The notes under the pieces were generated by a model. That model made no database searches and had not been told where the DNA came from. It saw only the letters and a program-made list of their open reading frames with translations. A stretch of DNA of 53,099 bases, from the NCBI GenBank assembly GCA_047630175.1, contig JBLHVI010000017.1:1-53099 (forward strand). Direction: 5' to 3'. Of the stretch, positions 7,424-15,920 are shown in pieces. This stretch comes from UBA4582 sp047630175 (lineage in GTDB: Bacteria > Pseudomonadota > Gammaproteobacteria > Pseudomonadales > Azotimanducaceae). How positions within the stretch are numbered: position 1 is the stretch's first letter; every line of letters begins with the position of its first letter. The position numbers and the translations under genes are program-made.

Positions 7424-8860
7424 ATGAGCGAAGTACTACAAAATCTCGTCAACCGACCTTACAAGCATGGGTTCATCACGGACATTGAGTCGGATGTTGC
7501 GCCCAAAGGGCTGGATGAAGACACCATCCGGATGATCTCAGCGAAGAAGAGCGAACCTGATTGGTTACTTGAGTTTCGACTCAAGTCTTACCAGGCATGG
7601 CTGAAAATGGCAGAGCCCGAGTGGGCCAACGTCCACTATCCGAAGATCGATTTGCAGGCGATCAGCTATTACGCTGCGCCCAAACAGAAGCCGAAGCTGA
7701 ATAGCATGGACGAGGTCGACCCTGAGCTATTGCGAACCTTCGAGAAGCTCGGCGTGCCGCTGCATGAGCGCATGGCGTTGGCTGGCGTGGCGGTCGACGT
7801 TGTTTTTGACAGTGTGTCAGTCGCGACCACATACAAGGCTAAGCTGGCCGAGGTCGGCATTATTTTCTGTTCGATGTCGGAAGCGGTGTTGGAGCACCCA
7901 GAGCTCGTTCAAAAGTACCTCGGTACGGTGGTGCCGATCAGTGACAACTATTTTGCCGCGCTCAACTCTGCGGTGTTTACCGACGGTTCGTTCTGCTATA
8001 TCCCCAAAGGCGTCAAGTGCCCGATGGATTTGTCGACCTATTTCCGTATCAACACGGAGGAGACGGGACAGTTCGAACGGACACTTATTATCGCTGAGGA
8101 AGGCGCGTCTGTTTCTTATCTTGAGGGCTGCACGGCACCCGCTTTCAGCTCTAACCAGTTACATGCGGCGGTGGTCGAATTGGTGGCGCTCGACAATGCC
8201 GACATCAAATACTCGACCGTGCAGAACTGGTATGCAGGCGACGAAAAAGGTGTGGGTGGTGTTTACAATTTCGTCACCAAGCGTGGCCTGGCTAAAGGCG
8301 TCAATTCGCGCATTTCGTGGACCCAAGTCGAGACAGGGTCGGCGATTACTTGGAAATACCCTTCCGTCATATTGCGTGGCGACAACTCGGTCGGCGAGTT
8401 TTATTCGGTTGCGGTGACCAACCACCTGCAACAGGCAGATACCGGCACTAAGATGATCCACCTTGGCAAGAATACTCGCAGCACGATCGTCAGCAAGGGC
8501 ATTTCGGCCGGGCATTCGAATAACAGCTATCGTGGGTTGGTCAAGATTACACCCCCGGCTGCCGGTGCGCGTAATTATTCGCAATGCGACTCGATGCTGA
8601 TTGGAGAGCAGTCTGGCGCTCACACGTTCCCTTACATTCAGGTGCGCAACAACTCCGCGCAGGTTGAGCATGAGGCATCGACCTCGAAGATCGGCGAGGA
8701 TCAGCTGTTCTACTTCGCCCAGCGTGGAATCGATGCGGAGGCCGCTGTATCGATGATCATCAACGGCTTCTGCAAGGACGTTTTTCAACAATTACCGATG
8801 GAGTTTGCCGTTGAGGCAACCCAGTTACTCGGCTTAAAACTAGAAGGAAGTGTCGGATGA
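7424..8860 (+). CDS. sufB: SUF scaffold subunit SufB
   Basis: SufB is the scaffold component of the SufBC2D complex, on which iron and SufS-derived sulfur are assembled. The 478-residue product has the expected length and motifs: KSEPDWLLEFRLKSY near the N-terminus, the beta-helix core with SYLEGCTAPAF and STVQNWYAGDEKG, and the C-terminal Cys/His region CDSMLIG, HTFPYI, VEHEASTSKIGEDQLFY. It begins 15 bp after erpA, behind a TAGGACC site, and its end overlaps sufC. Confidence 0.96.
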   Translation: MSEVLQNLVNRPYKHGFITDIESDVAPKGLDEDTIRMISAKKSEPDWLLEFRLKSYQAWLKMAEPEWANVHYPKIDLQAISYYAAPKQKPKLNSMDEVDPELLRTFEKLGVPLHERMALAGVAVDVVFDSVSVATTYKAKLAEVGIIFCSMSEAVLEHPELVQKYLGTVVPISDNYFAALNSAVFTDGSFCYIPKGVKCPMDLSTYFRINTEETGQFERTLIIAEEGASVSYLEGCTAPAFSSNQLHAAVVELVALDNADIKYSTVQNWYAGDEKGVGGVYNFVTKRGLAKGVNSRISWTQVETGSAITWKYPSVILRGDNSVGEFYSVAVTNHLQQADTGTKMIHLGKNTRSTIVSKGISAGHSNNSYRGLVKITPPAAGARNYSQCDSMLIGEQSGAHTFPYIQVRNNSAQVEHEASTSKIGEDQLFYFAQRGIDAEAAVSMIINGFCKDVFQQLPMEFAVEATQLLGLKLEGSVG

Positions 8861-9648
8861 TATACCAAGACAGTAAACCAATACTTGAAGTCAGCGGTCT
8901 GTGTGCGACCGTGAACGGCATCGAAATTTTGAAAGACCTAGACTTCACGGTGAAGAGTGGCGAAGTGCATGCAATCATGGGACCGAACGGCTCAGGTAAG
9001 AGCACGTTTGCTAAGGTATTAGCCGGTCACACGGCGTACGAGGTGACGGCGGGCAGCGTGCTGTTCGAAGGCAACAATCTGTTTGAGCTTGAGCCCGATG
9101 AGCGTGCTCGTGCTGGTGTTTTTCTGGCCTTTCAATACCCGATAGAGATACCCGGTGTCGCCAACAGTCAGTTTTTACGTCTGTCTTACAACACCGTGCA
9201 GGCGCAGCGCGGGCATGAAGAACTCGACCCACTCGAATTTGACGACTTCGTGCGTGAAAAGATGAAGCTGCTCGAAATGAGTCCTAATTTTCTCGATCGC
9301 AGCGTCAATGAGGGCTTCTCCGGGGGAGAGAAAAAGCGCAATGAAATATTGCAGATGGCGCTGCTCGATCCGCGTCTGGCGATCCTTGACGAAACCGACT
9401 CGGGCCTCGATATCGATGCGCTGAGGGTAGTCGCTGAGGGCGTCAATCAGCTCGCTAACAAGGATAACGCCATGATTCTGGTAACGCACTATCAGCGCCT
9501 GCTTAACTACATCGTGCCCGACTTTGTACACGTTATGGATGCGGGTCGCATCGTCAAGACCGGTGGCAAGGAGTTGGCGGTCGAACTCGAATCTCGTGGC
9601 TACGATTGGGTTGGTGTCGAAAACAACACGACGATGGCATTATCATGA
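8857..9648 (+). CDS. sufC: SUF ATPase SufC
   Basis: SufC is the ABC-type ATPase that dimerises on SufB and SufD and drives the conformational change needed for cluster assembly in the cytoplasm. The 263 residues show Walker A GPNGSGKST, the SufC-specific ABC signature GFSGGEKKRNEILQM, Walker B LAILDETDSGLD, and the switch His in LVTHYQRLL. Its ATG overlaps the sufB stop and its own stop overlaps the sufD start (both four bases), so the three scaffold genes are translationally linked. Confidence 0.97.
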   Translation: MIYQDSKPILEVSGLCATVNGIEILKDLDFTVKSGEVHAIMGPNGSGKSTFAKVLAGHTAYEVTAGSVLFEGNNLFELEPDERARAGVFLAFQYPIEIPGVANSQFLRLSYNTVQAQRGHEELDPLEFDDFVREKMKLLEMSPNFLDRSVNEGFSGGEKKRNEILQMALLDPRLAILDETDSGLDIDALRVVAEGVNQLANKDNAMILVTHYQRLLNYIVPDFVHVMDAGRIVKTGGKELAVELESRGYDWVGVENNTTMALS

Positions 9649-10976
9649 ACACCTTAGCTTCTATTCCTAGCTCGCCTGCAGGGTTTCTCGAAACGCTGTC
9701 GTTAGGCTTGCCGCCACTTCAGGCTAGCCCCTTGGCGTCGGTCAATGCACTGCAGGCAGAGGCTGTTAATCGGCTTGACGTGCTATCGCTGCCCACCCGA
9801 CGCGATGAAGCGTGGCGCTTCACTGACATCTCACCACTAAAGCAACTATCGCTGGCGCCTGCACGCAGTGTGCCCGATCTGAAAGCTGTCGATATCGCGC
9901 ATTTCTACATTGACGAAGCAACCACCCGACTGGTGTTTGTTGACGGCATCTATGTGCCGCATTTGTCTATTGTCGCGTCAAGCGATGGCGTCGTGGTGTC
10001 TAACCTGGCGGCGGTAGCTGCTACGCACGCCGCAGTGATAGACGCTCACCTAGGCCGCCACGCGGAGTTCCGTGACAGTATATTTGTCGCGCTTAATACA
10101 GCTTTCCTAGACGACGTGGCAGTGATGGTGGTGCCACGCAATGTGGTGCTTGCAGCGCCGGTTCAGTTGCTGTTTATTGCTACGCAAAAAGAAATCGTCA
10201 GCACGCCCCGTTGCTTGGTGGTTGCCGAGGCGGGCAGCGAAGCGACAGTCATCGAAGATTACGTCGTATTGAACCAATCAGGTCGTCAAGAGGAAGCGTA
10301 CCTCACCAACGCCGTTACCGAGATCGTACTGGAAGACAATGCACGTTTGAGTCACATCCGGATTCAGCGCGAAGATAAAAAATCGTTTCATGTTGCCAAC
10401 TGTGCAGTGTCCTTAGGGCGTTCGAGCAATTACCAGTCTGTGAGTGTTGCGCTGGGCGCGCGAATTTCGCGCTACAACCTTGACGTGGTGCTCGCCGAAG
10501 GCGCCGAGTGCTCGCTTGACGGACTGGCACTGATTGCCGCCAATCAGCTAGCCGATACTCATACCTGTATCGACCATGCTCAACCGCACGGAGTGAGTCG
10601 CCAGCTGCACAAATGCATCGCCGGCGGTAGCGCGCACGTGGTATTCAACGGCAAGGTTAAAGTCCGCAAGGGCGCGCAGCGCACCGACTCGGTGCAGTCG
10701 AGTCGAAACCTGCTGCTCACAAGTAAGGCCCACGTCGATACCAAGCCGCAATTAGAGATTTTTGCCGACGACGTGAAATGCGAGCATGGCGCGACTATCG
10801 GTCAACTCGACAATGACGAAGTGTTTTACCTGAAGAGCCGTGGACTGTCCGATAGCGTTGCACGCAGTCTGCTGACCTATGCCTTCGGCGCCGAGATCAT
10901 CGAGCGCATCCCTGTCGCATCGCTCAAGCATCAGCTTGAGCAAGTGGTGTTCGAACAGACGAGCAGCCAGTTATGA
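9645..10976 (+). CDS. sufD: SUF scaffold subunit SufD
   Basis: SufD pairs with SufB to form the SufBC2D scaffold and is needed for iron entry. The 443-residue product has the N-terminal helix with LPTRRDEAWRFTDISPL, a central beta-helix, and the C-terminal block KCEHGATIGQLDNDEVFYLKSRG ending in an ARSLLTYAFGAEI helix, as in the family. I take ATG at 9645, which overlaps the sufC stop; a longer in-frame reading from 9606 would run deep into sufC and has no support. Confidence 0.95.
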   Translation: MNTLASIPSSPAGFLETLSLGLPPLQASPLASVNALQAEAVNRLDVLSLPTRRDEAWRFTDISPLKQLSLAPARSVPDLKAVDIAHFYIDEATTRLVFVDGIYVPHLSIVASSDGVVVSNLAAVAATHAAVIDAHLGRHAEFRDSIFVALNTAFLDDVAVMVVPRNVVLAAPVQLLFIATQKEIVSTPRCLVVAEAGSEATVIEDYVVLNQSGRQEEAYLTNAVTEIVLEDNARLSHIRIQREDKKSFHVANCAVSLGRSSNYQSVSVALGARISRYNLDVVLAEGAECSLDGLALIAANQLADTHTCIDHAQPHGVSRQLHKCIAGGSAHVVFNGKVKVRKGAQRTDSVQSSRNLLLTSKAHVDTKPQLEIFADDVKCEHGATIGQLDNDEVFYLKSRGLSDSVARSLLTYAFGAEIIERIPVASLKHQLEQVVFEQTSSQL

Positions 10977-12289
10977 ACGCTAAGCAGACTACGCTCGCCG
11001 CCTCATCGGACCGCGCCCGGCTGGCCTTTTCGCCTACCGCAACAACCACAAGCAAGGTGCCCGTCATGGAACCATTCAATGTCGAGCGTATACGCGCCGA
11101 CTTTCCGATTCTGCAACTGCAGGTCAACGACAAGCCGTTGGTGTATCTTGACAACGCTGCGTCAAGTCAGATGCCGCAGCAGGTGATTGACCGCATGGCA
11201 CGTTATCAAACAAGTCAACATGCCAACATCAGCCGAGCTGTGCATTATTTGTCCGAGACCGCGACGAGCGAGTACGAGTCCGCGCGGCGTAAGCTGCAGC
11301 GCTTTATTAACGCACCCGAAGAGCGTGAAGTGATCTTTACCAGCGGCACCACCGATGCGATCAACTTGGTGATGCACGGCTACGGCCGCAAGTTCATCAA
11401 GGCTGGCGACGAGATTATACTGACCACGCTCGAGCACCATTCGAATATCGTGCCATGGCAGATGCTGGCCGAAGAGACCGGTGCGAAGATTCGTGTGGTA
11501 CCCATCAACGACGCTGGTGAAGTGCTCATCGACGAATATGAAAAACTGTTCAACGCACGGACCCGGTTCGTCGGCGTGATACATGTTTCGAACGCGCTGG
11601 GCAGTATCAATCCGGTCAAGCAGATGACAGCGTTCGCGCATGCGCATGGCGTGCCGGTGCTGATCGACGGTGCGCAGGCGGTGCCGCACATGCAGGTGGA
11701 TGTGCAGGATTTGGACTGCGACTTCTATGTTTTTTCTGGCCACAAGCTATGCGGTCCGACAGGTATCGGCGTTCTGTATGGCAAGGCCGCGCTGCTCGAA
11801 AAAATGCAGCCCTACAAGGGCGGCGGCGACATGATTTTGTCGGTGACTTTCGAAAAAACCACTTACAACGATATCCCGCACAAATTTGAGGCTGGCACGC
11901 CGCCGATAGCCGCCGCAATAGGATTGGGCGCTGCTATCGATTACTTCTCGGCCATCGGCATGGACGCCATCGCCAGGCACGAACTAGCGCTGTTCAATTA
12001 CGCGACCGATCAGTTGAGCCTCGTGCCCGGTGTGCGCATTATTGGCACCGCGAAGGACAAGGCCTCGGTAATATCGTTCACCATTGACGGCGTGCATCCG
12101 CACGACGTCGGCACACTATTGGATCAGGAGGGCGTTGCGGTGCGTACCGGTCATCATTGCGCGCAGCCGGTGATGCAGCGCTTCAAAGTGCCGGCCACTT
12201 CGCGCGCCTCGTTCGCGTTCTACAACAACATGGCCGAGGTTGATGCACTGATTGCCGGCATTCGCATCGTTCAAAAGGTGTTTGCATAA
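10973..12289 (+). CDS. sufS: Cysteine desulfurase SufS
   Basis: SufS takes sulfur from cysteine and holds it as a persulfide for transfer to SufU and then SufB. It is a PLP enzyme of the class-V aminotransferase fold. The PLP lysine is Lys258 in FSGHKLCGPTGIG, and the active-site cysteine is Cys396 in RTGHHCAQP, the pattern of group II desulfurases. The product has 438 residues, about 30 more than usual. The first 31, rich in Ala/Thr/Ser, precede MEPFNVERIRADFPIL, which is the normal SufS start (ATG at 11066). The upstream ATG overlaps the sufD stop, so coupling favours it; which start is used cannot be decided. Confidence 0.95.
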   Translation: MNAKQTTLAASSDRARLAFSPTATTTSKVPVMEPFNVERIRADFPILQLQVNDKPLVYLDNAASSQMPQQVIDRMARYQTSQHANISRAVHYLSETATSEYESARRKLQRFINAPEEREVIFTSGTTDAINLVMHGYGRKFIKAGDEIILTTLEHHSNIVPWQMLAEETGAKIRVVPINDAGEVLIDEYEKLFNARTRFVGVIHVSNALGSINPVKQMTAFAHAHGVPVLIDGAQAVPHMQVDVQDLDCDFYVFSGHKLCGPTGIGVLYGKAALLEKMQPYKGGGDMILSVTFEKTTYNDIPHKFEAGTPPIAAAIGLGAAIDYFSAIGMDAIARHELALFNYATDQLSLVPGVRIIGTAKDKASVISFTIDGVHPHDVGTLLDQEGVAVRTGHHCAQPVMQRFKVPATSRASFAFYNNMAEVDALIAGIRIVQKVFA

Positions 12290-12780
12290 TGGTTGATTAC
12301 AAAGCGTTGTATCAAGAGGTCATCCTCGATCACAACAAAAAGCCGCGTAACTACGGTACCCTCGCGGACGCGAGCCACCATGCGGTGGGGCATAATCCGC
12401 TGTGCGGCGATCACATCAGTGTGGCGCTCAATTTCGATCGCGAGTGCATCGATTGCATCGCCTTCGAGGGTGAGTCATGCGCGATCTGTAAGGCGTCAGC
12501 GTCGATGATGACAGCCGCCATCAAAGGCAAATCGCGGGGGGATGCAGAAATTCTGATTGAGGAATTTCTTGCCATGGCGACAGGTAAGCTTGACCTTGAC
12601 GGCCCGAATAACATTGGCCGACTCGCGGTATTCGCTGGGGTGTGCGACCTGCCGACACGCGTCAAATGCGCAATTTTGCCGTGGCATACGCTGAATGCCG
12701 CGTTCAATTCGGTCTCCAGCGCATCGACCGAGGCCGAGGCAGACCCGATGCATGAATCGAGCGACAACGCTAAAACTTAA
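12289..12780 (+). CDS. sufU: Zinc-dependent sulfurtransferase SufU
   Basis: SufU relays sulfur from SufS to the SUF scaffold. It has the U-type residues Cys39 and Asp41 (NPLCGD), Cys64 (GESCAIC) and Cys127 (RVKCAILPW). The spacing between Cys64 and Cys127 includes the insertion that separates SufU from IscU, with GKLDLDGPNNIGRLAVF in it. An extra cysteine, Cys67, three residues after Cys64 is unusual, as is Cys119. Start and sufS stop share one base (TAATG). SufU with SufS is the norm in Gram-positives; in proteobacteria SufE is more frequent, and no sufE is present here. Confidence 0.92.
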   Translation: MVDYKALYQEVILDHNKKPRNYGTLADASHHAVGHNPLCGDHISVALNFDRECIDCIAFEGESCAICKASASMMTAAIKGKSRGDAEILIEEFLAMATGKLDLDGPNNIGRLAVFAGVCDLPTRVKCAILPWHTLNAAFNSVSSASTEAEADPMHESSDNAKT

Positions 12781-12813
12781 CCCGGCCAACGAGTAACTCA
12801 TTGAGAGGACAAG

Positions 12814-13062
12814 ATGCTGACAGCGAATGAACTAAGAGACTACATCATGAATGGCCTACCGTGCGATCACGTGGAGGTGCTAGGCGATGACGGCCAGCAT
12901 TTCGACGCGCTGGTCGTGAGCCCGCAATTCACAGGAAAGAATAAGGTGCAGCAGCATCAGTTAGTTTATTTTGCGCTGGGAGAACGGATGCGTGCGGAAA
13001 TTCATGCGCTGTCTATGCGCACATTGACACCCGATGCCTGGGCGCAATCGGCCATAAAATAA
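12814..13062 (+). CDS. BolA-family protein
   Basis: This 82-residue protein has the BolA fold: an N-terminal helix, then CDHVEVLGDDGQHFDALVVSP, the loop with TGKNKVQQHQLVYFAL, and a final helix with LSMRTLTPDAW. It resembles the short BolA type (YrbA/IbaG) that pairs with CGFS glutaredoxins to form a [2Fe-2S] heterodimer used in cluster trafficking. The next gene encodes exactly such a glutaredoxin. A TTGAGAGGAC ribosome site precedes it, 33 bp after sufU. The invariant C-terminal histidine of BolA is probably the His in the AEIHALSMRT segment. Confidence 0.92.
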   Translation: MLTANELRDYIMNGLPCDHVEVLGDDGQHFDALVVSPQFTGKNKVQQHQLVYFALGERMRAEIHALSMRTLTPDAWAQSAIK

Positions 13063-13078
13063 CTCTGGGAGACAAGTG

Positions 13079-13396
13079 ATGAACATACAAGAAAAAATTC
13101 GCAATCAGGTCACAGAAAATACGGTTGTGCTGTACATGAAGGGCACACCGCAGTCTCCGCAGTGCGGCTTTTCCGGTGCGATGGTGCAGTTACTTAAGGC
13201 CTGCGGCGTGAATAATATTACCTCCGTGGATGTGCTCGCGGACCCGGAAATTCGCGATGGCATCAAAGTTTACGGCAACTGGCCGACCATCCCGCAACTC
13301 TACATCAAGGGCGAATTCGTTGGTGGAGCTGATATTGTGCGTGAGATGTATGAGCATGGTGAATTGCAGAAATTGATCCAGTCTGCGCTGGGATAA
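13079..13396 (+). CDS. grxD: Monothiol CGFS glutaredoxin (Grx4/GrxD type)
   Basis: A 105-residue single-domain glutaredoxin with the CGFS active site (Cys29-Ser32), the cis-proline segment WPTIPQLYIKGEFVGGADI and YMKGTPQSPQCGFS. CGFS glutaredoxins hold a glutathione-ligated [2Fe-2S] cluster between two subunits or with BolA, and deliver it to A-type carriers. I take ATG at 13079, after GGGAGACA; a GTG one codon upstream is also possible. It follows the bolA-like gene by 16 bp. Confidence 0.95.
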   Translation: MNIQEKIRNQVTENTVVLYMKGTPQSPQCGFSGAMVQLLKACGVNNITSVDVLADPEIRDGIKVYGNWPTIPQLYIKGEFVGGADIVREMYEHGELQKLIQSALG

Positions 13397-13485
13397 TAGT
13401 ACTGAATAAGTATTGGGGTGGTCTTCACCCGATTGTATTGCCGAATTTCCGGCGCCGAAAATAGTTTCGGCTTGCAGGAGTTAAG

Positions 13486-14043
13486 ATGCCAAAAATAGCA
13501 GAAATTGAAAATACTCCCAATCCAAACGCGATTAAGTTCGTCCTTAAGGAGCCGCTAACCTGGGGGATAACGCACTCGTATGAGAGCGCTGAGCAAGCCC
13601 TGGATGATCCGTTAGCCACCGCGCTGTTCAATATTGAGCATGTGGCTAATGTGTTTTACGTTGACCGCTGGCTCACCGTTACACAGAGCGGTGATGCCGA
13701 CTGGGATGAATTAGTGCGCAAAGTGGCCGGACCAATCCGCAGCGCACCGGCGGCGGATGTTCAAACAGCGGCGATAGTCGCCGCGGCTACTTCCAATGCC
13801 GTAGTCAGCCCCGCTGATCAGCAGCGTCTCGATGCCATTAATACGCTGCTTGACGAGCAGGTCCGTCCTTATCTGCAAGGTGACGGCGGCGACCTTCACG
13901 TGGTTGGCCTCGCGGTTAATCTGCTTAGCGTCCACTACCAAGGGGCTTGCGGCACCTGTCCGAGTTCGATATCGGGCACACTCCGAGGCATCGAGAACTT
14001 AATGAGGTCGATCGAGCCAGACATCGAAGTCGTGGCAGTTTAG
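13486..14043 (+). CDS. Nfu-type iron-sulfur carrier
   Basis: A 185-residue protein with an N-terminal Nfu domain (about 1-85, starting KIAEIENTPNPNAIKFVL) and a C-terminal NifU-like domain (about 110-185) with the cluster-binding CxxC at Cys155/Cys158 in GACGTCPSSISGTL. Nfu proteins carry [4Fe-4S] clusters to client enzymes; lipoyl synthase is a known client in several organisms, and lipA lies downstream. The N-terminal domain here is the eukaryote/alphaproteobacterial Nfu type rather than the degenerate A-type domain of E. coli NfuA, so the architecture differs from NfuA. An 89-bp gap with a GCAGGAG ribosome site separates it from the glutaredoxin gene. Confidence 0.9.
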   Translation: MPKIAEIENTPNPNAIKFVLKEPLTWGITHSYESAEQALDDPLATALFNIEHVANVFYVDRWLTVTQSGDADWDELVRKVAGPIRSAPAADVQTAAIVAAATSNAVVSPADQQRLDAINTLLDEQVRPYLQGDGGDLHVVGLAVNLLSVHYQGACGTCPSSISGTLRGIENLMRSIEPDIEVVAV

Positions 14044-14386
14044 GTTTGAACCTAGCGATGTGTCTATTCCGTGATTGATTAGTTTTACCCGGCGTTGCGC
14101 ACTGGGGACGAAGCCGTAATCCACGTAATTAGACAATGTACTGGGCGCTAGGCGGTTTACCCTAATCTACCGCCGGTCGCGAGTCGGTTGGGTTGAAACA
14201 TCAAGGCAAGCATGCGGCAACCTGCAGAATAGAGCCCGCGTACGATCCAGCAAAGCCCAAGTAATTGTCGGAGCAGGACCAGTAACAGCGGCGAAAAGGC
14301 TTAAAAATCATGTGCAATAACAGATCGCGACGATAGTGATCGAAAGCTTACTTTTAAAGGGATCAACCGAAAGAGGAAATGCAATA
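14044..14386. other. Intergenic region after the SUF operon
   Basis: No gene is seen. A small inverted repeat, GGCGGT (14151-14156) and ACCGCC (14169-14174), could form a hairpin but has no T-run. The region probably ends the SUF transcript and starts that of lipA. Confidence 0.4.
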
Positions 14387-14689
14387 ATGTCAGATTCCCA
14401 GTTTACCGACTTCCGCCTAGCGCCCTTCTGCGTGCAGGCCACGATTGGGCATGTGCTTGGCGGCAAGCGAGATTGCCTGTCAAAACTGAAGTGCCTAGTC
14501 GACGATTTTGTCACGTCGCTGCAGATGCAGGAACGGCTCGCGATCCAAATTCCCAGCGCTATGAGTGCTCATCCAGTATCCGAAGCCCTCAACGTAGTTA
14601 TTCGCTGTCGGCATCTGCGCATGGAAAATCGCGGTATTTTTTGCTCTGGCATGAGAGGTGTAGCGTGGTTACTCAGGACAACAATATAA
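14387..14689 (+). CDS. Uncertain small protein overlapping the lipA start
   Basis: An open frame of 100 codons begins at an ATG with AAGAGGAAA about 9 bases upstream and ends 25 bp inside lipA in another frame. I do not recognise the product. It has four cysteines, contains FCVQATIGHVLGGKRDC, and its second half has the same bases as the out-of-frame upstream extension of lipA. The ribosome site and the stop-start overlap with lipA argue for a leader gene coupled to lipA; the composition does not strongly support coding. Confidence 0.3.
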   Translation: MSDSQFTDFRLAPFCVQATIGHVLGGKRDCLSKLKCLVDDFVTSLQMQERLAIQIPSAMSAHPVSEALNVVIRCRHLRMENRGIFCSGMRGVAWLLRTTI

Positions 14690-15651
14690 TCAAAACCACA
14701 CTGATAACAGGTGTGGCTAAGCATTCGCAAGGCAAACAAAGAGGCAGTCTTAAGACCAAGCGCAACGAGATTGATGCTGCTGATAGGTTACCGAAACCAA
14801 ACTGGATACGCGTCAGAGCGGGATCGGCCTCGGGGCGTTTCCGTGAAATCAAGGATATTGTACGCGCTAATAAGCTGGTGACGGTGTGCGAAGAGGCGGC
14901 TTGCCCAAATATTGGTGAATGTTGGAATAAAGGTACAGCGACCTTCATGATCATGGGTGAAAAATGTACTCGTCGCTGCAGGTTCTGTAACGTGAGCACA
15001 GGACGGCCTAATCCGCTGGATCCCAACGAGCCCGAAAGCCTCGCGCAGACCATCGCGCTGATGAAGCTCAATTACGTGGTAGTTACCTCGGTTGACCGCG
15101 ACGATTTGCGCGACGGAGGCGCTAGCCATTTCGTCGAATGCATCCAGCAAATCCGGGCAATGGCGCCCAGCACTTATATTGAAATCTTGACGCCCGACTT
15201 CGGTGGCCGGCTTGACCATGCGCTGGAAATCCTCGGCACCGCGCCGCCGGACGTGTTGAATCACAATATTGAAACCGTGCCGCGTTTATACAAAGAGGCG
15301 CGCCCCGGTGCGAATTTTCAAAACACACTGAACCTGTTGCAGCGCTTCAAAGCGCAGCATCCCAACATACCGACCAAATCAGGTCTAATGGTCGGGCTGG
15401 GTGAGACTGACGAGGAAATTTTACAAGTGCTGGCAGAGCTGCGAGCTCACGACGTTGACATGCTGACCATCGGCCAATATCTGCAACCGACCGGTGGGCA
15501 CATGCCGGTGAAACGGTACGTGCATCCAGAAACCTTTAAGATGTATGCGCAAGAAGCCACCAAGATGGGTTTCCTGCATGCGGCCTCGGGCCCGCTGGTG
15601 CGCAGTTCCTATCGTGCCGACGAACAGGCACGTGCGGCAGGGGTGTTTTGA
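14665..15651 (+). CDS. lipA: Lipoyl synthase LipA
   Basis: LipA inserts two sulfur atoms into protein-bound octanoate to make lipoate for pyruvate and 2-oxoglutarate dehydrogenases and the glycine cleavage system. Both cluster motifs are intact: CEEAACPNIGECW for the auxiliary sulfur-donating cluster and CTRRCRFC for the radical-SAM cluster. The C-terminal RSSYRADEQ includes the conserved serine ligand. I choose the GTG at 14665 behind GAGAGG, giving 328 residues, near the usual 320; the frame stays open 64 codons further upstream, but that part lacks family similarity. lipB is not in the window. Confidence 0.95.
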   Translation: MVTQDNNIIKTTLITGVAKHSQGKQRGSLKTKRNEIDAADRLPKPNWIRVRAGSASGRFREIKDIVRANKLVTVCEEAACPNIGECWNKGTATFMIMGEKCTRRCRFCNVSTGRPNPLDPNEPESLAQTIALMKLNYVVVTSVDRDDLRDGGASHFVECIQQIRAMAPSTYIEILTPDFGGRLDHALEILGTAPPDVLNHNIETVPRLYKEARPGANFQNTLNLLQRFKAQHPNIPTKSGLMVGLGETDEEILQVLAELRAHDVDMLTIGQYLQPTGGHMPVKRYVHPETFKMYAQEATKMGFLHAASGPLVRSSYRADEQARAAGVF

Positions 15652-15800
15652 ACACTTGACGGCAACAGGTCTGGCTGTTTGTATCAAGGACACAGCGCAA
15701 GAGAAGCCCTTGTTGCTTGTTGCTCGACGCACGTGAGCCGTGGAATTTCAAATCTGTTAAATTGACGGTACGCTAACGATGCCGGCCTGTTGAATTCCAC

Positions 15801-15861
15801 GTTCATGGATTTTCGAGGAAATAGCAGTCGTTAATAAGCCCATGAACTGGCGGGGTTTTTT
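15801..15861 (+). terminator. Possible lipA terminator
   Basis: GTTCATGG (15801-15808) pairs with CCATGAAC (15840-15847), and a run of six T occurs at 15856-15861. The distance from stem to T-run is longer than in a classic intrinsic terminator. A second, partly overlapping inverted repeat (around 15739-15751 with 15790-15801) lies just upstream. Confidence 0.3.
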
Positions 15862-15920
15862 GTGGCAAAAGCCGAAACGCGGTTGCTGCGCTGTTAATTA
15901 AAAATAAAAGGAACTTAGGC

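Noticed and set aside
8159..8791. Minus-strand 210-codon frame inside sufB
   Set aside because: Antisense to a highly conserved gene and without a known motif.
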